Of a stretch of DNA of 25,869 nucleotides, positions 10,081 through 19,700 are shown piece after piece (the stretch's first letter is position 1; every line of letters starts with the position of its first letter). The notes under the pieces were generated by a model that was given only the letters and a program-made list of their open reading frames with translations, was not told where the DNA came from and did no database searches. Source of the stretch: Haplosporangium gracile (lineage: Eukaryota > Mortierellomycota > Mortierellomycetes > Mortierellales > Mortierellaceae). A program made the translations under genes and the position numbers. Where the stretch lies: NCBI GenBank assembly GCA_015499985.1, contig JAAAUF010000606.1:1-25869 (forward strand), in the 5' to 3' direction.

Positions 10081-10132
10081 TTTGTTTGTTTGTTTGTTTG
10101 TTTGTTTGTTTGTTTGTTTGTTTGTTTGTTTG
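10081..10132. repeat. (TTTG)13 microsatellite
   Basis: Thirteen consecutive TTTG units on the plus strand, in non-coding DNA. Confidence 0.95.
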
Positions 10133-10639
10133 TCTTGTTCGTTTTGAATACATCGTCGTTGGTGTGTTGTCAATGAGACTGACAATTATGTCTTGCTTCC
10201 ACCCTCTGTTAAGCGACGAAATAAGTTTGAGGAGTGAAGGAGGATGAGCATATGAAGCTGGCTGAAGCTCAGACCTCTTATTCCCTTGCCTTCAAGAGGG
10301 AAAGGAAAGGCAAGGAAACATGGCACATATCATAAATGCAAATTAACCCGAAGGGTGTGAGAGTATGTTCAATCAAGGAAACCATTAATGCACCGACAGA
10401 CGATGCATCAGATAAAAAAACGGGGGGAAGGAAGAAGAAATGGAAGAAGACGAAGAGAAGGAGGAGGCGGTGGAGCGAGGGGGAAAAGAAAACAAAAGGA
10501 AGGGGAAGGGGGAGGGGGTGAACAATGAGGAGACAAAGAAAGAAGGCAGGACAAGTGAGAGAACAGATGCGGGTTCTGGTCTGGAAACCAATGTCAATTA
10601 GAACGAGTTTAAAGCTCACAAAATAAAGGGGAGTTGGAC

Positions 10640-10685
10640 TGGATGGTATTTGGATGGTAAATGGATGGTAAATGGATGGTATGGA
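10640..10685. repeat. short minisatellite, 11-nt unit, about 4 copies
   Basis: Tandem copies of TGGATGGTAAA, with one TGGATGGTATT variant and a truncated last unit. Non-coding. Confidence 0.85.
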
Positions 10686-12213
10686 TAGAAAAGAGTGGGT
10701 TCGGGGTGTATGGTACACGTGCATGCTTTGGGACACTGTTTATCTCCATGTTCTCTTTGCGCATTGGGCATTCAGCAGCTAAACAGTAGATCTCATCGAC
10801 ATATGTACTATCGCAAGAAAACAAATAGTAAAAACACACAACGAAGAGCAAACCGCTTCATCGCATGTCTCTGAACAAAAAGGCCCTAAACACAGATCAT
10901 AAAAAAAACAAATGAACACGCTAGAATTCACAAGCTCATATCCCCAGAGGCCCTACTTTGGTCCTCCTTCGATATTAGAAAATATGGTGACACTTGGCAC
11001 TCTATCTACATTGCATGGGAGGAAGGAAGGGAACGAGTGGCAAAGGGGCGGAAGAGGCCCGGGTAGTAAACCGGACTGTTTTGTAAAAGGCATGTTGAGT
11101 AATAGCAACCACATCTGTTTTTTTTTTTTTGCTCGAGCGACAAAAATAAAGACTTTGACAAGACAAGAGCAATCAAGAGAGGAGGGGAAAAGAGCATAAG
11201 GCAAATTACACGGGGGAGAAGGGCATAATGTGCAAGGAGGAGGAAATAATGATGAAGGAAAGGAAGGGAAAGGAGAGCATACGGATGTGTGTGTGAAAGA
11301 AAGGAGGTCCGTCCGTCCACTCTGACCCTAAGTTGTTGTTTTTGTTGTTGATGTTGTTGTGTCTAGAAGGAATTATTCTGGAACCTATTTTGGTTTTGAT
11401 TTTTTTTTTTTTGTTGTCATCAACGCTCAACGTCTTTTTTTTTTGTTGACTCAATTATTGCAGTTATTGCTGTTGTGTTCCCTTCCTTGCTGCCTTTTGG
11501 TGGTATTCGACAGACAGCCCTTGTTGCATGATATTTACTGTATGTTGCTGGGGTGAAATGAAGACAAGGATGGGTCCTGGACCATGGCATAGCACCACTG
11601 ATGGCCAAGACGTTCATGATTCGCTGTTTCTTATAACGTTAACTGATCAGTTCCACAGATCGAAACAAATAAAGTTGGTTGTTGATGGTGGTTCCAAAAG
11701 AATTAATACGGTTTCTTCACATGATCCTATGTCCTCTCGTTCCAATCCTTTTTGATCCAATGCGTTATCTGGTTGCCGGAACTGGTAATTGGACCTAATC
11801 CTGGCGCATTGCAGGAGAAGAATCATGGTCTCCAGTAGAAGGATGATTGGGAAGTACATGTCTGTGCTGTTGCTGCTCTGCACTCGCACTCACCACTGGA
11901 GGTTGCGCTTCTTGTCAGTTGAAGGGTGCTAGAAAGTCGATCAAATGCGAGAAAAGGAGTGCTGAATGGGAATATTTGAACTATGAAGACAGAAGAGTGC
12001 GAAAAAAAATGGAAAAAGGAGGAAGAAAAAAATAATTTAGAGACGTGAAAAGAAAAACAAAATCGGGTGATCTAGATAGAGAAGAGGGAGATGTGCCTTT
12101 GGATTGATTGCAACCAGGAGAGAGAGATGAGGAGGAAGGAGAAGGGGCAATACACGGTCAAGCATTGAAGCTGGCCTTTCTCCCTTTTTTGGAACAAAAA
12201 GGAGGGGGGGGGG

Positions 12214-12223
12214 NNNNNNNNNN
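12214..12223. other. assembly gap (10 N)
   Basis: Ten N characters directly follow a run of about ten G, which itself follows AAAAAGGA. The gap size is probably arbitrary and the homopolymer probably stopped the assembly. Any gene call across it would be unsafe. Confidence 0.98.
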
Positions 12224-12759
12224 TAAAGAAGTAGAGACCGGGTCAATGCTAATGCATACTTGGCCATCTTGCAAGCAGGCAGCCAAGGTAAAGGCAAACA
12301 AGGATCTATGCATCGGAAACACTAAGCAATGAGGATGGATACGGGTAACTCTTCGTCAAAACTCATTAGCTTTTTTTTTGTTATCTATATTTATCCGTTT
12401 TAACCCACATTGCTACTGCTTTGCATCTTTTTTTCTAGCTTCTTTCATATAGCAGTTGTCGATCTGTGTTTATGGAGTTGTTAAAGAGGGGAGATGGATG
12501 GTAGTGGGCGTGAGAGAGAGTGTGCGTTTGTGCTGAGAGAGGGAGAGGAAGAGGAACAGTGTAAGGCCATGCCAGTTGAATAGTTCTGTACTACCAATGG
12601 TTCCTCTGTCACCACAGCTGTCCTTCTGGCAAATGGATGCCGCATTTCATCTTTTTATTATCTATCGTTAGAAGTAGTAAACACAAAAAGAAGCCTCAAC
12701 ACAATGATCCTTGAGAAGAGAGAACGGAAACCATTGATGCGGAAGGATACAAAGTAGCG

Positions 12760-12779
12760 CAGCAGCAGCAGCAGCAGCA
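12760..12779. repeat. (CAG)6 microsatellite
   Basis: Six CAG units plus CA on the plus strand, in non-coding DNA upstream of the transporter gene. Confidence 0.9.
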
Positions 12780-12891
12780 AACGGCATTTTTTTTTTAGTC
12801 CTGTTAGACAATCTTTGTACGACAAGTGATCATGAATGTCAAAGGACCCCATCTCATCAAAAAAAAGCGGTCAAGAAGAATTTGAGAGGGC

Positions 12892-12919
12892 CGAAAACGC
12901 GTAACTGCTCGCGTTTTCG
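12892..12919. promoter_or_regulatory. perfect 10-bp inverted repeat containing ACGCGT
   Basis: The arms CGAAAACGCG (12892-12901) and CGCGTTTTCG (12910-12919) are exact reverse complements, separated by 8 nt. ACGCGT (12897-12902) matches the MluI cell-cycle box bound by fungal MBF. It lies about 335 bp upstream of the transporter start, so it could be an operator-like factor site. There is no T-tract or coding context to suggest a terminator. Confidence 0.45.
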
Positions 12920-13253
12920 TGATCATAACTACCCAATCGAGAACACAGTAACTAGACTTTTACCTTATTTTTGTGCCCAACTGCCGTTTCGTGATTCTAC
13001 CTTCTATCCCTCCTGAGTTACGGCTATTCTACGTCCTCTTCTTAACACACACACGGACATATACACCTGCGACAAAGAGTGAAATACATAAAAATGATCA
13101 GCAACGGACCCTCCTCCCCTCCCCACGATAACAAGTTACCCCTCCCACTCAGTCTCTTCTCAACCTCTGCGCTTAAGCCCTCTTGTTTATCAAATCATCA
13201 AATGCCCTTAAAAAGACTATAAAAAAACAACAACAAAACAGACCATAAATCAC

Positions 13254-16200
13254 ATGAAGCATCCAAAGGCAAACAAAATCAACATCACAACCACCCCTTC
13301 GTCTCGACCTTCCACTATGGACGATGCCAGCAGCCCATGCAGCAGAATCACGAACAATAACAACAGCCGTCGCCAACAACAGCACTCTTCAAAAATCACT
13401 GCTACTTCACCACAGCTGCAACAATACACGTTCGAGAGCTTCCTCACACCATCTTTCATCTCTTCCTTTGGCGACGATTATATACTCTCTACTTTCAAGA
13501 GCCAAACTACCGAAGCAGCGGGTCGTCGTGTCCAGGGACTCCCCGCCTCTGCATTGACAACTGTCGATGCCGTTCTGAACCGTACTCCTCCTCGCCGTGA
13601 AGACATTAGCAAGTTTGATATGATGGGTAGCAATGAGACAAATGAGGATGAGCACAGTGAGATTGGCCACCATCATCAACAAAGAAGGATTGAAGGTGGC
13701 GGTGGTGGGGGTGTGACACGAGATCATCCCTTGGGACAAGAGCCCAAGGTCCCAAAGGCCCAATCTCATCGCCACATCCGACTGGCCGGTCCTCCCTTGA
13801 TGACTACTACCGTCCCCAACAAGGGCTCTTCTCGTACATCTAAGGTGACTCTCTGTAAGCCCAGCAGCACCGACAATAGCTCTAACAGAGTGACACGACA
13901 GCGCTCTGTCAGTCCACGTCGAGGAAGGTCGAGACCGGAGGATAGTGGAGCGACTGAAATCGATCACAGCAGTAGTAACGGTAGTCGCGGTCGGAACAGA
14001 GGGAATTTCTCTTACTTTGAAAATATTCTTGTTCATCCTCAGCAGCAGCATCAACCATCAGATTACAACAACCTATACCAGAACCAAAGCCAGCATCAAC
14101 GCCAAAGCGAGAAGCAGGACCAGCTTTTAGAGATGTACCGTACAAAGTCTTTCATGAGCGAACTCTCATCCGAGCGCGATGGTGGCGGTGGTAGTGCTTA
14201 TGGTGACGGAGCAAGTGAGGCAGAGAAGCGTCGTGAATACTTTGCAGCCATGAATTTTCAGCAAGACTCCGAGATGGAGAGACGAATTGTCCGCAAGTTG
14301 GATCGACATCTGTTGCCTCTGCTGGGGATCCTGTACTTGTTCTCCTACTTGGATCGGGTCAACATTGGAAACGCTCGATTGTTTGGACTCGAGGAGGCCG
14401 TCCATCTCTCCGATGGTCAATATAACATGTAAGTTCCTGCTTGCTATCTTATGTTAGTGTTTGAGAAAATGATGTCTATCTTATTTTCACTAACTGATGG
14501 AGTATTCGCCCTTTTGACAAAAAATAGCGCGTTGGCGTCGTTCTTTTTGGCTTACTGCTTGTTTGAGTTACCTTCAAACTGGATGCTTGTCCGTCTTGGA
14601 CCCCGCACCTGGATCCCTCTACTGATGCTCCTCTGGTAGCCATCCAGATCTCTTTTTTCTCTCCTTTATTTTCCATGCCCCACCAGTTCAACACCACAGT
14701 CCTAACATCATTTTTCACGCCGAACGCGCAACATTTTCTACTGACATTAGGGGCGGAGTCAGTTTGGCATTAGCATGGGTCACAAACTTTACAGGTCTGG
14801 TCATTGCTCGATTTGCTCTCGGTACTGCCGAAGGTAAACATACAAAGACGCTTCTGTACTTGTTCCATATGATTGGCCCACATCATTTCTCGTCTACTGC
14901 ATTTGTCGTTACTCCTCCTCTTTCTCTTCTTGCTCCTCTTCCCTGTCATCCTGGTTTATCGTTACAAATCAGAAACATGATCTGACACACTCTTCCTAAC
15001 CGTAACACCTTTCTTCAATGCTAGCCGGATTCGTGCCTGGAGTCTTATTTTACCTAACACTCTTCTACAAGCGTTCAGAACACTCCTTCCGTATGGCAAT
15101 CTTCCTCTGCTTTAACATCCTCGCCGGTGCCTTTGGGGGTCTCCTCGCCGCAGGGATCTCAATGCTCGCCGGGAAATGGAACCTCCAAGGATGGCAATGG
15201 ATTTTTATCCTGGAAGCTATTCCCACTCTCCTGCTCGCCATCTTGACCTGGTTCATCATGACCCCTTCTCCAATGCAGGCAAAATTCTTGACGGAGAAAG
15301 AGCGGATCTATGCGACGAACCGGATTATTGTCGATGGTGACGTGATTCCGACGGCGAGTGCGTCATGGAGACAGACGCGGTCGGCGTTGACAGATGTGAG
15401 GGTCTATTTGGTCTGTTTGGGATCCATGCTGTTGCATCTCCCCAGTGCCGGCGTCGTCATGTTCTTGCCCTCCCTCATCGTCGACATGGGTTTCAAAGCG
15501 TACGCTCCTCTCGATTTCTTTATGGTTGGATTGTGGAGGTTAAAAATACTACATATCCTTCTTCATTTCCAGGCCTAACTTTACTTTAAAATCCGCGCCG
15601 ATTGGCATTTAGAACGACAGCACAGCTGTTGACGGTGCCTCCGTACATGGTCGCAGCCTGCGTCTCACTCTTGGTCCCCTGGTGGTCCGACCGCCTCGGT
15701 ATTCGCGGTTACTTTGCCATCTTCATCCCCATGGTCTCTGTCACCGGATTCTTCCTCCTCGCCTTTGCTCCCTGGACCTGGCGTAAGTTGTTCCGATACT
15801 TTTTTCGTGATTTCTTGTTTGTTACCGAGTATTTGCACTTACATGCCTTAATATAATTCACTCACCACCCCTCTCTTTGTATTAGTACGCTATTTGGCGG
15901 TAACATTCGCATTATGTGGAATGGTGCCTACATCTTCCATTCTGACATCCTGGTTGACAAACAACTGTATCGGTCACGCAAAGCGAGCAACCGCCCTCGC
16001 CATGATGATCTCTGCAGGAAGTCTGGCCGGCATGGTTGGCACTCAAGTCTATCGCCTCGAGGACGCCCCTCGCTATCGTACGTTTCTCTCCTCATATACA
16101 AAAAAATTACTTCACTCTCGTTTTTCCACGAACCAACCTATTAACGGCTCTTCCGTTCCTCAATATATCTTTGCATTACTTAGAACGGGGACACATCGTG

Positions 16201-16380
16201 ATGGCAATCTCGATCTGCTGCTTCATTTTAAACGCCTTCGTCCTCAGAACAATTCTCTCACGCGAGAACCATCGCCGTGACAACAACCAAACAAAAGGAC
16301 TTCGTTTGATTCAATTCATGTCCGAAGGACACCTTAACGACCTCGGGGACATGCATCCCAACTTCAGATACACCTTGTGA
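13254..16380 (+). CDS. MFS transporter, anion:cation symporter (Dal5/Tna1-like) family, long N-terminal tail
   Basis: Join(13254-14428, 14528-14635, 14751-14833, 15025-15499, 15613-15782, 15886-16077, 16184-16380), 799 aa. All six introns are GT-AG, and every junction keeps the frame and restores family sequence. Residues from about 341 on form the transporter. The opening signature is RKLDRHLLPLLGILYLFSYL followed by DRVNIGNARLFG. Then come YCLFELPSNW, LGPRTW, RFALGTAEAGFVPGVLFYL, WQWIFILEAIP, the long central loop with LTEKER, a second bundle with TTAQLLTVPPY, WWSDRLGIRGY and TSWLTNNCIGHAKRATA, and a last helix after RYQRGHIVMA. About 12 membrane spans are expected. Family members move organic anions such as allantoate, nicotinate or pantothenate with H+; the substrate cannot be read here. 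The first 340 residues are Ser/Gln/His/Arg-rich, with a GGGGGG run and SVSPRRGRSR. The start could instead be the Met at 13317 (778 aa). Confidence 0.9.
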
Positions 16381-16728
16381 AGCAAATATTCGTACAAGGT
16401 AACCATTCATCTAATAAATATATATTTTCCACGACACATTGGTTTCTGAAAGAAAAGCAATTCTATTAGCAGAGGCGAGGGTATACACAATGGGAAAAAG
16501 TAAGCAAACAAGGAAGCAAATGAAAGGACGATAACAAGCAGAATGAAGAAAAGCAGATATCTAAGATACAGGCATGAACTTGATGAAAAGATTTGGATAA
16601 TAAATGACAATAAAAAGAATGAAACGCAATGAAGCGGCAGTAAATCTAAGTAAGTGGAGTGGCTGATGTGTATGTGTGCCTGATAAGGTTGAAATGGGTA
16701 ATAGTTCTTGGGTGTGGTATGCTTTTTT
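16381..16728. other. convergent 3' intergenic region, no gene seen
   Basis: 348 bp between the stop codons of the transporter and the minus-strand RING/RRM gene. AT-rich, with an AATAAA on the plus strand at 16413-16418. No gene is seen. Confidence 0.5.
16413..16418 (+). other. putative polyadenylation signal AATAAA of the transporter gene
   Basis: AATAAA 33 bases after the stop at 16378-16380, followed by TATATATTTT. Well placed for 3' processing. Confidence 0.5.
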
Positions 16729-19700
16729 TTACAGGGTTTCACCTTCCTCACGACGTTGCTGTTTGTGTCCAAGACCCAGGCTGCCGATGCTTCCCGAGCT
16801 TTGACCAGCTGCGGAGGCAATGCCGCTCAGCAACGTGCTCGAGGCAGATATGGGCATCTGGTTGGCCGATCCTGACTTGGTCAAACGAGGTGTCGACTGA
16901 GTTATTGTCTTGATCGCATGCAGGATTGACTCGCTCGTGGACTTTTCTCCGGTCACCGGAGGAGAAGCCGACACAGAGGATATATTGAACGGCGTCGCCA
17001 AAGAAAAAACCGAAGAGGCTGTCGTCGAAAAGCTGGTCGTCTCGCTCACTCCTCGAGGGATCGCCAATTTAGGCAAGCTTCCGCCGCGATGATGTCGTCC
17101 GCTGGTGATCAATGCAGTGGTAGAGTGCGTTTCAATTTCAGATCCATCTCCTCCAAATGACTCGCTTGTGCTCTTGAGGAAGGCACTGCGGAAAGGCAAG
17201 ACAGTCGACTCGGCCGCATCTGCGAGTGTGAGCGAGGGAAACGTATAAGGAATGGTATTGACGGGCACGAGTCGGGTGTCGGGCGAAGCAAAGGATGAGA
17301 TACTAGAAATACTGAGAGATCGGCCTGAGTTGTGTCGATAATGCGATCCCAACGACTTCCAAGCATTCGAACTCGAATGTACCAGAGAGCCAAGGCTGGT
17401 AGGAGATGATGGCGAGCCAGATTCGTTCGAGCCCAATGCCAAGTTGCCGCACGGGTTCTGAAAAGCTTGAGCAGACGCCTTGGGGATCGCATCACTGCCA
17501 GCAGTCTGGACAACAGCTGCAGCGTAGGATGGCGTGAGCGTCATGTCGCAACCTCCGGACTTGAGGGAGGTGTTCGAAGAAGGAGGCGCAGGGGTCGCTG
17601 TAGGAGTGCCCTCATTCGATGTTGACTCGGTTGGTCCTGCGGCTTTGGCGGATGGCACAACAACGGCTGCCCACGTCGTGACAGGCAGGCTGGGCTTATT
17701 CTCTTTATGTTCGACCGCAGATGAGACGCAACCCGTCGAGGCTGCTGCCTTGGGACGCTCAGTGAGAACGTCACCGGAAGCCATCGCACCCGAGCTGATA
17801 GGAGACTCGGAAATGGCCAGACATTCGATGGCCTCTTCGATGGACTTGACCTCAGTTGACTCCTCGTCTTTGGCGAGAGATGCATCAGAATCAGATGGAG
17901 TCGCCGAGTCATTCTCGGCATCCTCCGTAGCGATAGAGAGCTCATCAAGAGAGTCCAGATGAGTCAGCGCAGGTTCAACCGGTGCGGGTGGGGCCATCCA
18001 ACCGACAATGTCCTCAGGACAGGTCACGCCAGCTACGACCAAGACCATGTTCTTCTGTCTTTCTGTGAAAGCGGATGTCAAGACGGCGCAACGGACCATT
18101 CGGGTCAAGAGCGTGGGGTGGATGGTGTTGTACTCCTTGCTGAGATGCATTCTTAGGGACTCAATCGACAATTTGAGAAGCTCAAAGATATGGTCTCGAT
18201 GCAAAGGGAGCACCCGATGTGCCTGATGCCAAGGGTATTTTGCCAGGATCGAGAGAATGTTTTCGAAAGGTCTCTCCGCACATTTACGAGAAAAGTGCAG
18301 CTAAATTATACGAGCATGACATAGGGATGAGTCAGCATGCGAGTACTTGAGCCAAGTGAACATATGAATATGAAATAGTCAGACAACTTGTTGTGATACA
18401 TGCCTTGTAGTTGCGACAGATGACAAGGAGTGCATTGATTTCGTCGCGCGTCACAAACGGAGGCGTTGATTGCGCCTGCTTTGCAGAGTCCAGATGCCAT
18501 GGTGCAACATTCTGCCCGTCCTTGTCGCCCTCCCCATCAGCGCTTTTAATAGAGGCACGCTCTCCAGGGATCAAAGGCTCTCCGTTCACAAAGTCGCCAG
18601 TCCACTTGGGGAATACTGAACGAAGAAGCTCATCCTGACTCGACAGCTCAACCGAGACTTGCCTTCCCTTCAGCACTCTCTGGTTTCGGGCCTGCGCCAC
18701 CAATCCTGCCTGTCGAGTCGTCAGTGCCAACTCAATGAATGCAGAGTTGAAGGTCTTTCCTGACGTTCTGTCCATGAGAATGTGGACGTTTTGGGCGAGC
18801 AGATGCTCGGGAGGATAAGGAAATCCGGCAAAGAATCCGAGCATGTCTTGCAGCGATACATCCCATGGAATCTGTAACACGTAGAATACCGAGTAAGAGT
18901 TAGCAATGTGAATGATAGACGCGCTGGTAAACACACGCAGAAAAAAAAAAAGAAAGAGAGTTACATTTGTAACGCGAACAACCGCCCATTGGATAGCCTC
19001 AGTCCTAGGCCTGGTGGGCGGAACAGCCGATGGCAAGTCTGGTAAGATGGGGAAAGAAAGTGCTACCGATGGCGCGTTTGGAGCTCCTCCAGGATTCGCA
19101 AGGTTGTTCATGGCATGTCCATAGAATTGGTATCCTTGAGGCGCGTTGCCGATCGCTGGGGGCAGCAAAGTGTGTTGCTGACTGCCGCGACGCTGTTGTA
19201 AGTATTGCGGAGGCATCGGGGGCTGCTGCTGGTATGCATACTCCTGTGCGGTATAGTCAGCGATCCCAGAACCTGTCTCACGCCATGCTCCTGTTGGCGG
19301 GCTGATCATCCCAGGACGTCCCATGGCAGCCATATTGCCGCTGTCGTGATATTGCTGCGTCATCGATATGCCTGCAGGCTGAAAATTGGGCGCGTACTGG
19401 TTCAGGCCTTGTTTGTGCAAGTGCTGTTGCTTCAGAGCATTTTGACCGCCGTGTGTAGATGCCTGAAGTGAGAAGAATCCTGGCGGGGGTTTCTGGTATG
19501 CAGCGTTGCCAACATTCTGGATAAAGTGATCCGTTGGTCTAGTTGCACTAGCATAGTTCCCGGGGTTAGCAGTGGGACCGGAGATCGATGAGTTGCTAGA
19601 AGTAATGGTTGGCGCATTGTCGAATTGAAGAGAGGACGTCCGGAACAGTGCTGTAGTATGAGCAGCACCGTAGATGGGGAATGTTTGATGGTACTGGCGG

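Larger units (their letters stand above)
9301..13253. other. long intergenic stretch without a recognisable gene
   Basis: About 4 kb in which every open frame is short and compositionally driven; I recognise no conserved peptide on either strand. It holds purine/pyrimidine-asymmetric DNA (for example 9560-9860, 10400-10560, 11160-11310, purine-rich on plus), microsatellites at 10081, 10640 and 12760, T-runs, an assembly gap at 12214-12223, and a perfect inverted repeat at 12892-12919. The last few hundred bases should include the promoter of the transporter gene. A CCAAT pentamer lies near 12932. Confidence 0.5.

Noticed and set aside
10081..10132. (TTTG)13 and the nearby 11-nt tandem repeat as a possible CRISPR or telomere-like array
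   Set aside because: Units are contiguous without spacers and do not resemble TTAGGG-type telomere repeats. They are ordinary microsatellite and minisatellite DNA.
13407..14054. 215-codon minus-strand open frame opposite the transporter N-terminal tail
   Set aside because: No recognisable motif, and it is a shadow of the plus-strand coding exon, which connects in frame to the transporter domain.
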